Assembly (NCBI GenBank): GCA_963664635.1
Contig: OY761542.1
Span: forward strand, 930,001 to 994,000
Origin: VXNE01 sp963664635
Lineage (GTDB): Bacteria > Pseudomonadota > Gammaproteobacteria > Pseudomonadales > Azotimanducaceae
Length of the DNA stretch: 64,000 nucleotides
Reading direction: 5' to 3'
The notes below the pieces were generated by a model. The model was not told the DNA's origin. It did no database searches and saw only the letters and a program-made list of their open reading frames with translations. Positions 6,964 to 14,970 of this stretch are shown piece after piece; the stretch's first letter is position 1, and every line of letters starts with the position of its first letter. Both the position numbers and the translations under genes were made by a program.

Positions 6964-8658
6964 TCAGAACCCGGCGGCGCGCCCCACTCCCCGGGGATCG
7001 GCCGTGCCGAGCAACATGCCTTCCCGCCGCATCACCGAGTTGGCGTCGCCGATGCCGCGCCCCCAGCGGATCGTCGCGATGCCCTGGTGCCCCATGGCCT
7101 CGAGGGCCGCCACGGTATCCGGAGAGAAGCCAAACGGCTCCACCATCACGCGGTCCGGCTGCCACTGGTGGTGGAAGCGGGGCTTGCCGACCGCGTCCGA
7201 GAGGTCCATGCCGTGGTCGATGACGTTCATCACGACCTGCAGGACGGTCGTGATGATGGTGCTGCCGCCGGGCGAGCCGGTGACCAGCACGGGCTCGCCG
7301 TCGCGCAGCACGATGGTGGGGGTCATCGAGCTCAGCATGCGCTTGCCGGGTGCGATGGCGTTGGCCTCGTCGCCGAGCAGTCCGTAGCTGTTGGGCGTGT
7401 TCGGCTTGATGGCGAAGTCGTCCATCTCGTTGTTCAGCAGGAAACCGGCGCCCGGGACGACGATCTTGGCGCCGTAGCTCAGGTTGAGCGTCGTGGTGTA
7501 GGCGACGGCATTGCCGGCCGCGTCCATGACGGAGACGTGGGTCGTGTCCGGCGACTCGTTCGGGATCGTCCCCCAACCGATGTCCGCCGACCGCGTTGCG
7601 CGGGCCGGATCGAAGTCGGCGAAGCGCTCCGCCGCGTATGCCTTGTCGATGAGGGTGGCGACCGGCACGGGGTAGAAGTCGGTGTCGCCGAGGTGATGCG
7701 CGCGGTCCGCGTACGCGCGGCGCTCGGCCTCGATCATGCGGTGAATGGCGGCGGCGCTGCCGTACCCGAGGCCCTTGATGTCGTGGGGCTCGAGCATGTT
7801 CAGCATCTGCACCAGCAGGACGCCGCCGGAGGACGGCGGCGGCATGGACACGATCTCGTGACCGCGATAGGCCCCGCGGATCGGCTCGCGCCAGACGGAC
7901 CGGTAGGAGGCCAGGTCTTCGAGGGTGATGAGGCCCTCGCCGCGCTGCATCTCGGCGACCAGCAGCTCGGCGGTCTGGCCCCGGTAGAAACCGTCGTGCC
8001 CAAGCTCCCGGACGCGTTCGAGCGTAGCCGCGAGGTCCTTCTGCACGAAGTGCTCGCCGCTCGCGAAGGGCGAGCCGTCCGACTTCGCGAACACGGCCCG
8101 GCTGGCCTCGTACCGTTCGAGTCGGGGGAGTTGCCGGCGGAACTGCCCGGCGAGATCGTCGTCGAGGGGAAAGCCGTCGCGGGCCAGGGCAATCGCGGGG
8201 TCGATGACGTCGGAGCGCTCGAGCTGGCCATAACGCTCGTGGACGTCCAGGAGTCCCGCCACCGAGCCCGGTACGCCGACGGCCAGGTGCGAGTGCGTGG
8301 ACAGCCCCTCGATCGGGTCGCCGTCGGCGTCGAGGAACATGTCGTGATCGGCGCCGGCTGGCGCCCGCTCGCGGTGATCGTTGGTGACGAGCGTCCCGTC
8401 CGCGAGCCGAATGACCATGAAGCCCCCGCCGCCGATGTTGCCGGCGGACGGATACGTCACGGCGAGGGCGAATCCCGTTGCCACCGCCGCGTCGATGGCG
8501 TTGCCGCCGCGTCGCAGGATGTCCGCGCCGACCTGCGAGGCCAGGGCGGAGCGCGACGCGACCATGCCGGTCTTGCCGCGGACTTCCGGGGGGCTGGCCG
8601 CCTCGGCGTGCGGGACTGCCAACGTCGAGGCGATGCAAAGGAGCGCGAGGTGGCGCAT
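6964..8658 (-). CDS. ggt: Gamma-glutamyltransferase (glutathione hydrolase)
   Basis: Periplasmic N-terminal nucleophile hydrolase that removes the gamma-glutamyl group of glutathione. The ATG at 8658, after GGAGA, opens a signal peptide (MRHLALLCIASTLAVPHAEA); an ATG at 8673 would add five residues. Conserved blocks are GGNAIDAAVATGFALAVTYP, the substrate loop NDHRERAPAGA, and DTTHVSVMDAAGNAVA. The first threonine of DTTH, at about residue 372, is the expected autocleavage site and new N-terminal nucleophile. LNNEMDDFAIKP and LSSMTPTIVLRDGEPVLVTGSPGGSTI follow in the small subunit. Total 564 aa matches the family. A TATAAT on the minus strand (8690-8685) is the likely -10. Confidence 0.95.
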   Translation of the reverse strand: MRHLALLCIASTLAVPHAEAASPPEVRGKTGMVASRSALASQVGADILRRGGNAIDAAVATGFALAVTYPSAGNIGGGGFMVIRLADGTLVTNDHRERAPAGADHDMFLDADGDPIEGLSTHSHLAVGVPGSVAGLLDVHERYGQLERSDVIDPAIALARDGFPLDDDLAGQFRRQLPRLERYEASRAVFAKSDGSPFASGEHFVQKDLAATLERVRELGHDGFYRGQTAELLVAEMQRGEGLITLEDLASYRSVWREPIRGAYRGHEIVSMPPPSSGGVLLVQMLNMLEPHDIKGLGYGSAAAIHRMIEAERRAYADRAHHLGDTDFYPVPVATLIDKAYAAERFADFDPARATRSADIGWGTIPNESPDTTHVSVMDAAGNAVAYTTTLNLSYGAKIVVPGAGFLLNNEMDDFAIKPNTPNSYGLLGDEANAIAPGKRMLSSMTPTIVLRDGEPVLVTGSPGGSTIITTVLQVVMNVIDHGMDLSDAVGKPRFHHQWQPDRVMVEPFGFSPDTVAALEAMGHQGIATIRWGRGIGDANSVMRREGMLLGTADPRGVGRAAGF

Positions 8659-8684
8659 GGGGTCTCCGGACACGGGGCCGCGCG

Positions 8685-8690
8685 ATTATA
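8685..8690 (-). promoter_or_regulatory. Candidate -10 box for ggt
   Basis: TATAAT on the minus strand, 27 bases before the chosen ATG, with a plausible 20-base leader containing GGAGA. No good -35 is visible. Confidence 0.45.
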
Positions 8691-8770
8691 GACGCGTGCT
8701 GGCGCGTGGCGTTTCGAGTCCGGGTCCGACGTGTTAGCTTCGCCGGGGCGCGTGGCCGGGCGAGGGGCAG

Positions 8771-10693
8771 GTGAGAGTGGACATCGGGCGAGGTCGGCGC
8801 TGGGGGCACGCGTGGTACGGGGCCGTGTGCCTGTGCCTCTGTCTGGTTCCCGCTGGCGCCAACGCACAGGCCAACGCACAGGAAAGCGGCATGAACGAGA
8901 TCGACGCGCGGGAACTGCAGCGCGTGATGGCCGAGCTGCGCGAACAGGCGCGCGTGCAGGGCGTGGAGGCCGAAGCGGCGATCGCGCGCGCCGGCATCGA
9001 GGTGCGGCGCGACATCGTCTACCAGGCGATCGACGGCGTGGACCCCGAACGCCTGAGCCTCGACCTCTATCTGCCGGGCTCGCTCCCGGGCCCGGATCAT
9101 CCGCCAGCGACCCGTGCGCCCATTGTGCTCTACCTGCACGGCGGCGGCTGGATGGCGGGCAGCAAGGCGCAGTCCTTCCTGCAGCCGCTGGTGTTCGTAC
9201 CGGAGGGGTTCGTCTTCGCTTCGGCCAACTACCGGTTCCGGCCGGCGGCAACGGTCGCCGAGATGGCGCAGAGCGCCGCCGACGCGGCCGGCTGGCTGGT
9301 GCGCAATGCGGAGGACTTCGGCGGCGACCCGCACAGAGTCTTTCTCATCGGCCACTCCGCAGGTGCGCACCTCGTGTCTCTGCTCGGCACGAACGCGACG
9401 TTTCTCGAGAATGCGGGCGTGCCCCCTGCGTCCATCCGCGGGGTGATTTCCCTCGATACGGCCGTGTACGACCTGCCGGGGCTGCTCGCGACCACGGCGG
9501 GGCCGTTGCACCGGCAGGTCTTCGGCGAGGACCCGAAGCTGCAGGAAGAGGTCTCGCCGTGGCACAACGTACGCTACGAGGCGCCCCAGGCGGCGTTCCT
9601 GGTCTTCTATTCGGACGGACGAACGGAAGGATTGACCCAGGCCATCCCGTTCGGCGAGAGGCTGCGGGACGCCGGGCACGAGGCGACCGTGGTCGAAGCC
9701 GTCGACCACGACCACGGGCAGGTGAACGACCTGCTGGGGACGGACGGGAACGTGCCGACGGCGCAGATTCTCGACTTCGTGCGGCGGCACGCGGGCGCGT
9801 CGGACTACCGGGAGGCGGCCGTGGACACCGAGCTGGTGCCCAGTCCCCTCGAGTACAGCGTACTGCGACCCCGTGAGGGGGTACTGCCGGCGTCCGCGGA
9901 CGTCGATGGGGAGTTCCCTATTCTCCTGCTCCTGCACGGGGGTGGCCGCGACCGCGGCCAGTTGGCGCAGTGGCGGCGCATGTTCGAACAGGCGTGGCGT
10001 TCCGGCGTACTGCCCCCAATGGTCGTGGCGACGCCGTCGGCCACGGCGCTCAGCTACTACGTGGATTTCCACGACGGGTCCGAGCGGTGGACCACGTTCC
10101 TTGCCGAGGAGTTCCCGCGCGTGCTCGCCGAGCGGCATGGCGGGGACCCGGAACGGGTCGCCATCGCGGGATATTCGATGGGTGGCGTCGGCGCCCTGCG
10201 CGTCTCCTTCCGGCACCCGGAAGCGTTCGTCGCGGTCGCGGGCATGGCCGCCGGCATCGAGCCGGCGCTCGAATTCGACCAGCTTCCGGAATGGTACGAG
10301 CCCTGGCAGCAGCCGCGCCTCGGCGACCGCTTCGGAACGCCGGTGGACGCCGCCTTCTGGGCCGCCAACAACCCCGCGAGCATTGCCGCCGCCGATCCGG
10401 GCCGCCTGCGCGACAGCGGCCTCGCCATCCTCGTCGAGTGCGGCGCCGAGGACCAGTTCTACAACCACCTGGGCACCGAGTTCCTGCACCGCGTCCTGAG
10501 CGATCGGGGGATTGCGCACGAGTACCGCCTGGTGCTCGGGGAGGGGCATTTCCCCATCGCTCCGGAGCGCCTGTTCGCGGCGTTCGAGTTCCTGGGCAGG
10601 GCGGTCCGCGGGGAAGGGGAGGCCAAGGCCGCGGCGACGGCGCGGTTCGACGCCCTGGTGGAACCGATGCGCGCGTGGGGCCCGCCGGATTGA
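8771..10693 (+). CDS. Secreted double alpha/beta hydrolase: BD-FAE-like esterase fused to an esterase-D-like domain
   Basis: One 640-residue chain holds a signal peptide (about 15-34) and two complete hydrolase domains. Domain 1 (about 80-345) resembles BD-FAE/hormone-sensitive-lipase esterases: oxyanion motif HGGGW at about 123-127 and nucleophile GHSAG at about 194-198, with FYSDGRTEG and DHDHGQ as candidates for the acid and histidine. Domain 2 (about 365-620) resembles esterase D/S-formylglutathione hydrolases: HGGGRDRG at about 389, nucleophile GYSMGG at about 467-472, and a late GEGHFP histidine. The start is a GTG with GAGGGG just upstream; a GTG two codons later is possible. There is no frame break, so the fusion looks genuine. 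It may release two ester types from one polymer, such as acetyl and feruloyl groups; that is inference. Confidence 0.88.
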   Translation: MRVDIGRGRRWGHAWYGAVCLCLCLVPAGANAQANAQESGMNEIDARELQRVMAELREQARVQGVEAEAAIARAGIEVRRDIVYQAIDGVDPERLSLDLYLPGSLPGPDHPPATRAPIVLYLHGGGWMAGSKAQSFLQPLVFVPEGFVFASANYRFRPAATVAEMAQSAADAAGWLVRNAEDFGGDPHRVFLIGHSAGAHLVSLLGTNATFLENAGVPPASIRGVISLDTAVYDLPGLLATTAGPLHRQVFGEDPKLQEEVSPWHNVRYEAPQAAFLVFYSDGRTEGLTQAIPFGERLRDAGHEATVVEAVDHDHGQVNDLLGTDGNVPTAQILDFVRRHAGASDYREAAVDTELVPSPLEYSVLRPREGVLPASADVDGEFPILLLLHGGGRDRGQLAQWRRMFEQAWRSGVLPPMVVATPSATALSYYVDFHDGSERWTTFLAEEFPRVLAERHGGDPERVAIAGYSMGGVGALRVSFRHPEAFVAVAGMAAGIEPALEFDQLPEWYEPWQQPRLGDRFGTPVDAAFWAANNPASIAAADPGRLRDSGLAILVECGAEDQFYNHLGTEFLHRVLSDRGIAHEYRLVLGEGHFPIAPERLFAAFEFLGRAVRGEGEAKAAATARFDALVEPMRAWGPPD

Positions 10694-10712
10694 CGCGGGT
10701 CGGTTCCTCGTA

Positions 10713-11936
10713 ATGGGCACGCAATCACCCGGTCCGGCGGCGCTGCGCCGCATCGCCCTGTCGCACCAGGGCCTCCTCGGCAAGCGGCGGCTCGGGAGCG
10801 GCCTGCCCGGCATGCGCAAGACGCTGGAGCGCCTCGGCTACGTGCAGATCGACACGATCTCCGTCGTGGCCCGGGCCCACCACCACACGTTCTGGTCCCG
10901 GGTCTCCGGATACCGGGACGAGCAGATCAACCGGCTCATCCGCCGCGGCGCGGCCTTCGAGTACTGGGCGCACGCGGCCGCGTTCCTGCCGATGCGCGAC
11001 TACCGCTTCGCGCTGCCGGTCATGAACGCCTACCGGCGGGGCGAGGAGAAGTGGGTACGGTCCCGCGATGAGCGCCTCATGCGCGCCGTGCTCGACCGGA
11101 TCCGCGCGGAAGGACCGCTCAGGGTGCGCGACTTCGAGGCGCCGCCCCGCAAGGGCGCCCAGGAGTGGTGGAACTGGAAGCCGGCCAAGGGCGCGCTCGA
11201 GCAGCTCTTCATGCAGGGCGACCTGGTGAGCGTCGGCCGCGAGGGCCTGGAGAAGATCTACGATCTCCCCGAGCGCGCCCTGCCGCCGGACGTCGTCACG
11301 GTCGAACCCTCGATCCCGGAACTGGCCGGGCACCTGATCGAAGTCACGCTCCGCGCGCATGGCTTCGCGGCCGCCCGCACCTTCACGTACGGAATCCGGT
11401 ACGGCGGAGCGCGGAGCAAGGAGACCCGCGCGGCCGTTCGGGACGCGTTGGAGGCGGGCCTGCGCAGCGGGGAACTGAGCGTCGCGACCGTGGGACGTGA
11501 ACGCTTCTTTGGTCGCACCGACGTACTGGCGCGGCGGCCGGGCAAGCCGGCGGACGTGGTCCGCATCCTCTCGCCGTTCGACAACGGCGTCATTCACCGG
11601 GACCGCGCCCGGGACATCTTCGACTTCGACTTCCAGTTCGAGGCCTACGTACCGGAGGCGAAGCGGCGCTGGGGCTACTTCAGCCTGCCGATCCTGTTCG
11701 GCGACACCTTCGTCGGGCGCATGGACTGCAAGGCGCACCGCGACGGCGGGCGGTTCGAGATCCGGCGCCTGCACGTCGAGCGGCCGCTGCCGGAGGCGTT
11801 CGACCCGGCGTTCGCGGACGCCGTATGGGAATATGCGCGCTTCACGGGGTGCGACGACGTGCAGGTATCGACCGTCACCCCCGCACGCGACAAACCGAGG
11901 ATCGAACGATGTCTTACGCACACCCCGAGTACCTGA
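10713..11936 (+). CDS. YcaQ/AlkX-type DNA glycosylase (winged-helix, HTH_42)
   Basis: Member of the YcaQ/AlkZ family, winged-helix glycosylases that unhook DNA interstrand crosslinks and alkylated bases. The family's catalytic motif is visible as Q-I-D at about residues 45-47 (GYVQIDTISVV); the Q-hydrophobic-D form is typical of the YcaQ (AlkX) branch and QxQ of AlkZ. Other family blocks are HHTFWSRV, FEYWAHAAAFLPM, EWWNWKPAKGALEQLF and LSPFDNGVIHRDRA. The 407 residues match relatives. Its 3' end overlaps the sulfurtransferase gene by 28 bp. The start ATG at 10713 has no strong ribosome site. The family call is confident; the exact lesion repaired is not known. Confidence 0.88.
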   Translation: MGTQSPGPAALRRIALSHQGLLGKRRLGSGLPGMRKTLERLGYVQIDTISVVARAHHHTFWSRVSGYRDEQINRLIRRGAAFEYWAHAAAFLPMRDYRFALPVMNAYRRGEEKWVRSRDERLMRAVLDRIRAEGPLRVRDFEAPPRKGAQEWWNWKPAKGALEQLFMQGDLVSVGREGLEKIYDLPERALPPDVVTVEPSIPELAGHLIEVTLRAHGFAAARTFTYGIRYGGARSKETRAAVRDALEAGLRSGELSVATVGRERFFGRTDVLARRPGKPADVVRILSPFDNGVIHRDRARDIFDFDFQFEAYVPEAKRRWGYFSLPILFGDTFVGRMDCKAHRDGGRFEIRRLHVERPLPEAFDPAFADAVWEYARFTGCDDVQVSTVTPARDKPRIERCLTHTPST

Positions 11937-12775
11937 TCTCGCTGGAGGGACTGGCGGCGGATCTCGACAACCCGAACCGCCGCATCTTCGATGCCACCGT
12001 GTTCCTCGGCCGCTCGCCGAGCGGGGGCTACCGGGCGGAGTCCGGGCTTGAGAAGTACGGGCAGGGGCACATCCCCGGCGCCGCGTTCCTCGACCTGATC
12101 GAGGCGGCATCCGACACGTCGACGGGCCTCGGCTTCACGCTGCCTCCGGCGGCGCAACTCGAGGCGCTGTTCCGCAGCCTCGGCGTCTCCGACGACACCG
12201 AGGTCGTCCTCTACTGCACCGGGCACATGATGTGGGCGACGCGCGCCTGGTGGCTGTTCCACTACTGCGGGCATCGGCACGTGCGCGTGCTGAACGGAGG
12301 TTTCCAGGCGTGGCGGGACGGCGGCTTCCCCGTCGCCACGGACACGCCGGAGCACCCGGCCGGCACCTTCACGGCGCGTCCGCGCCCGGAGCTGTTCGCC
12401 GACAGGGACGCCGTATTGGCGGCCATCGGCGACGCGAGCGTGTGCACGGTCAACGCCCTCTCCCCGGACGTGCACTCGGGCGAGTCGGACATGTCCTACG
12501 GCCGCAAGGGGCACATCGCCGGGAGCGTCAACGTGTTCTATGACGAACTGCTCGAGGAAGGGCGCTTCCGGGATGTCGACGGCTTGCGCACGGCGCTCGA
12601 GGCCAAGGGGCTGCTCTCGGCGCCGCGGGTGATCTCCTACTGCGGCGGCGGCATCTCGGCCACCATCGATGCCTTCGCATGCCTGCTCGCCGGGCAGGAG
12701 CGGGTGGCCGTCTACGACGGTTCGATGTCCGAGTGGGTCCGCGACGAGTCGTTGCCGATGGAGACTGGGGCGTAG
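11909..12775 (+). CDS. Thiosulfate/mercaptopyruvate sulfurtransferase, two-domain rhodanese
   Basis: Tandem rhodanese of 288 residues that would transfer sulfane sulfur through a cysteine persulfide. The N-terminal domain carries GHIPGAAFLDLIEA and YCTGHMMWATRAWW (Cys near 103). The C-terminal domain has GHIAGSVNVFYDEL and the active loop CGGGISATIDAF with Cys near 245. Two-domain rhodaneses normally use only the C-terminal cysteine, so a cysteine in both loops is a small oddity. The loop CGGGIS differs from the CRxGxT or CGSGVTA of characterised enzymes, so donor preference is open. The ATG at 11909 lies inside the end of the glycosylase gene, which suggests co-expression. Confidence 0.92.
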   Translation: MSYAHPEYLISLEGLAADLDNPNRRIFDATVFLGRSPSGGYRAESGLEKYGQGHIPGAAFLDLIEAASDTSTGLGFTLPPAAQLEALFRSLGVSDDTEVVLYCTGHMMWATRAWWLFHYCGHRHVRVLNGGFQAWRDGGFPVATDTPEHPAGTFTARPRPELFADRDAVLAAIGDASVCTVNALSPDVHSGESDMSYGRKGHIAGSVNVFYDELLEEGRFRDVDGLRTALEAKGLLSAPRVISYCGGGISATIDAFACLLAGQERVAVYDGSMSEWVRDESLPMETGA

Positions 12776-12797
12776 CCTCGGGCCAACGTCTCACGGC

Positions 12798-12814
12798 GGA
12801 CGCTGGCAGCGTCC
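12798..12814. terminator. Hairpin after the sulfurtransferase gene
   Basis: Perfect 7-bp arms GGACGCT/AGCGTCC around a GGC loop, 22 bp after the stop. There is no following T-run. A second small hairpin (ATCCGC/GCGGAT, 12841-12856) runs into the next possible start codon. Confidence 0.45.
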
Positions 12815-12854
12815 GTTGCCTCGGAGCGCGCAAATCGCACATCCGCGTGAGCGG

Positions 12855-13106
12855 ATGGCTCCTTCAGGGATGGCCCCGGCTCCGGCAAAGTCACGCAAGA
12901 GACGGAGGAAGCGGGCTGCCGGTGCGAAAGAGGACACAAGGGCGAGCCAGGAACTGCGCAAGTTGAGAGCGGAAGGCGACAAGCTTGAGGCCGAGGTGAG
13001 CCGCATCCGGTTGATGAACGGCCTGGACGTGCTTAAGGTGATCGTGTTGGCGTTTGGCGCGGTTGTGGCGGGCGCGACGATGGCCAACTCCCTCGGGTGG
13101 TTGTAG
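12855..13106 (+). CDS. Small hypothetical protein: basic N-terminus, coiled coil, one membrane helix
   Basis: No family recognised. The 83 residues start with an Ala/Pro and Lys/Arg-rich stretch (KSRKRRRKRAAGAKE). A heptad-like charged helix follows (ASQELRKLRAEGDKLEAEVSRI), then one hydrophobic segment (VIVLAFGAVVAGATMANSLG) at the C-terminus. That suggests a tail-anchored inner-membrane protein with a cytosolic coiled coil. The start could be ATG 12855, which is partly inside a small hairpin, or ATG 12870. A second tiny membrane protein follows after 10 bp with a near-perfect ribosome site, so the two probably form an operon. No mobile-element marks are nearby. Confidence 0.6.
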   Translation: MAPSGMAPAPAKSRKRRRKRAAGAKEDTRASQELRKLRAEGDKLEAEVSRIRLMNGLDVLKVIVLAFGAVVAGATMANSLGWL

Positions 13107-13116
13107 GAGGCGGGGC

Positions 13117-13257
13117 ATGATCGAGAGACACGAAGTGTTGTCGAGCGGCATGAAGGTGGATCGTCCCTGGTGGCTGGGAACCAAGCTCGCCGCGGCCATG
13201 GTGGTGACCGTCGTTACGGCCTACCTTGTCGCGATGGCTCTTTTGGGGAAGCTCTGA
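13117..13257 (+). CDS. Tiny membrane protein (46 aa)
   Basis: No family recognised. TAGGAGG lies six bases before the ATG at 13117, one of the best ribosome sites in the window, which supports translation. The 46 residues have a short polar N-terminus with DRPWWLGTK, then one long hydrophobic helix (LAAAMVVTVVTAYLVAMALLG). It follows the 83-aa coiled-coil protein by 10 bp. Its stop codon sits where a hairpin arm meets its loop (13246-13269), a hairpin that also separates it from the convergent phosphatase gene. A membrane complex with its neighbour is possible, but no function can be assigned. Confidence 0.6.
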   Translation: MIERHEVLSSGMKVDRPWWLGTKLAAAMVVTVVTAYLVAMALLGKL

Positions 13258-13269
13258 TCGAGAGTTCCC
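13246..13269. terminator. Hairpin between convergent genes; solo relative of the 58.3-kb element
   Basis: GGGAAGCTCT pairs with AGAGTTCCC around GATCG. Sequence and loop closely match the first hairpin of the composite element at 58314-58470 (GGGAAGCTCT-GATTA-AGAGCTTCCC). It holds the stop codon of the 46-aa gene and lies 7 bp from the stop of the convergent phosphatase gene, so it could end transcription both ways. Confidence 0.6.
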
Positions 13270-13275
13270 TAGTCG

Positions 13276-13944
13276 TCAGGCGCCGACCTGCCGCTCCGGC
13301 CCCACCTGTCCGCGCATGAACAGCCGTCCGTCCCGCCGGTACACCGCCAGCGCGTCGAGGAACTCCACCGGTCCGTGGTCGGCGGAGGCGCCCAGCAGCC
13401 GATCACGCACCATGTGCACGGTCAGGTCGTGGGTGACGCAGAGATCGATCTGCCGCGGCGCCACGGGGTGATCGAGCTTGGCCGCGACGATGTCGAGCAC
13501 GAGCCGCGCCGCCTGGTCGGCGGGAATCACGGCGTCGCGCGGCAGCGCGCCCCGCACCCACCGCTGGATGAAGCCGCCCATCCCGTCCGCCTCCTGGAGT
13601 GCGCGGAACATCTTCATCTGGTCGAGGACGTAGAAGACGCCCAGCCCCTCCACGGGCCGCACCCGGGTCGCCTCTCCACCCTTCGCGGCATGACCGAGCA
13701 ACGCGAGCTGTGCGGTCTCGATGCAGCGTTCGGGGGGCGACGCGTAGCCGCGCAGGGTGTGGGACTTCGGCAATTCCTCGCCGAGGCGGCGCGACAGGTC
13801 GCGGCCCTCGTCGGTCAACGGGTTCACGAGATCGTGCACGTTGGGATTGAACTCGCGCGCCGAGTGGCGCATGAGGAGCGCCACGTGATCCACGCCGCTT
13901 GCGACCAGGTCGCGGACGGTCCGTATGGTGGCGTCGCCGTACAT
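13276..13944 (-). CDS. Histidine phosphatase family protein
   Basis: Phosphoglycerate-mutase-like phosphatase of 222 residues. The catalytic RHG-equivalent is LLMRHSARE (Arg about 26, His about 27). The second arginine is in GYASPPERCIETAQL and the second catalytic histidine in DLCVTHDLTVHMVRD. The order fits the family, but RHS in place of RHG and the large middle insertion (FYVLDQMKMFRAL...) set it apart from plain phosphoglycerate mutases. It stands alone. AAAGGGG precedes the ATG at 13944, and a GATACT just upstream may be the -10. The substrate is unknown. Confidence 0.85.
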   Translation of the reverse strand: MYGDATIRTVRDLVASGVDHVALLMRHSAREFNPNVHDLVNPLTDEGRDLSRRLGEELPKSHTLRGYASPPERCIETAQLALLGHAAKGGEATRVRPVEGLGVFYVLDQMKMFRALQEADGMGGFIQRWVRGALPRDAVIPADQAARLVLDIVAAKLDHPVAPRQIDLCVTHDLTVHMVRDRLLGASADHGPVEFLDALAVYRRDGRLFMRGQVGPERQVGA

Positions 13945-14037
13945 TCCCCTTTAGTATCCCACGGCTTTGTTCATCGGACGCCCTCCGGCAGCCCAGGCCG
14001 CCGCACCGTCGGGCGTTGTATCTGAAGGGAGGATCGC

Positions 14038-14955
14038 ATGGGACGTTTGGACGGCAAGATCGCCGTGGTGACCGGCGCCGGCCGGGGGATCGGACGCGAG
14101 ATCGCGTTGCTCATGGCGTCGGAAGGCGCGAAGGTCGTCGTCAATGACCTCGGCGGCGCGACCGACGGCACCGGCGGCGGCACGATCGCCCAGGAAGTGG
14201 CGGACGAGATCCGCGCGGCGGGCGGCGAGGCGGCGGCGAACACCCAGTCCGTGGCGACCGTCGACGGCGGCGCGTCCCTGCTGGCGACGGCCGTCGAGAG
14301 CTTCGGCGGCATGGACATCCTGGTGAACAACGCCGGGATCCTGCGCGACAAGTCGATCTTCAACATGGAAGAGTCCGACTGGGACGCCGTGCTGGCCGTC
14401 CACCTGAAGGGACACTACTGCACCTCGCGACCGTTCGCGAAATACCTCCGGGAGACCGGGCGCACGGGGTGCCGCATCATCAACTTCTCGAGCGTCTCCG
14501 GGCTCTTCGGCAACTTCGGCCAGGCCAACTACGGCGCGGCCAAGGCCGGCATCGCCGGGTTCTCGCGGGTGCTCTCGATCGAACTCGCAAAGTACGGCTG
14601 CACGGTCAACACGATCTCGCCGGGCGCGCTGACGCGGATGACCATTCCGCTGCGTGACGCGCGCGGGGAAGAGACGACCCAGCAGGACCTCGAGACCGGC
14701 GGACCGCAGCACATCGCGCCGGTGGTGGCGTGGCTCTGCACGGAGGAGGCGGCGGGCATCTCCAACCAGATCATCCACTGCGCCAGCGGGCTCGTCGGCA
14801 TCATGCAGCAGCCGGCGATCATCAAGAGCTTCCGCAAGCCCGACCAGGGACTCTGGACCCTCGACGACCTCGACGACTACATGCCGCAGCTCGTGGACGC
14901 CCGGCAGGCCAACGTGGACGCAGCGCAGCAGGCCGGCGCGGCGCTCGACGTCTGA
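14038..14955 (+). CDS. SDR family oxidoreductase, (3R)-hydroxyacyl-CoA dehydrogenase-like
   Basis: A 305-residue short-chain dehydrogenase. The cofactor motif TGAGRGIG is at about 12-19, NNAG near 97-100, and the Ser and Tyr-Lys catalytic groups in NFSSVSG and YGAAK (Tyr about 165, Lys about 169). The long stretch after strand 2 (VVVNDLGGATDGTGGG) and the overall layout are typical of the dehydrogenase unit of the peroxisomal multifunctional enzyme type 2 and its bacterial relatives, which oxidise (3R)-hydroxyacyl-CoA. It is followed after 15 bp by an epoxide-hydrolase-like gene, so the two are probably co-transcribed. AGGGAGGATCGC lies before the ATG. The exact acyl substrate is unknown. Confidence 0.88.
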   Translation: MGRLDGKIAVVTGAGRGIGREIALLMASEGAKVVVNDLGGATDGTGGGTIAQEVADEIRAAGGEAAANTQSVATVDGGASLLATAVESFGGMDILVNNAGILRDKSIFNMEESDWDAVLAVHLKGHYCTSRPFAKYLRETGRTGCRIINFSSVSGLFGNFGQANYGAAKAGIAGFSRVLSIELAKYGCTVNTISPGALTRMTIPLRDARGEETTQQDLETGGPQHIAPVVAWLCTEEAAGISNQIIHCASGLVGIMQQPAIIKSFRKPDQGLWTLDDLDDYMPQLVDARQANVDAAQQAGAALDV

Positions 14956-14970
14956 GGCGGGAACCGGACG

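Noticed and set aside
6043..8691. Open plus-strand frame of about 880 codons opposite the SDR and gamma-glutamyltransferase genes.
   Set aside because: It runs across two well-supported opposite genes and has no domain signature; a shadow of GC-rich coding sequence.
12841..12856. Small hairpin ATCCGC/GCGGAT overlapping the possible start of the 83-aa gene as a translational switch.
   Set aside because: Only six base pairs, and an alternative ATG lies 15 bp downstream; there is no comparative support.
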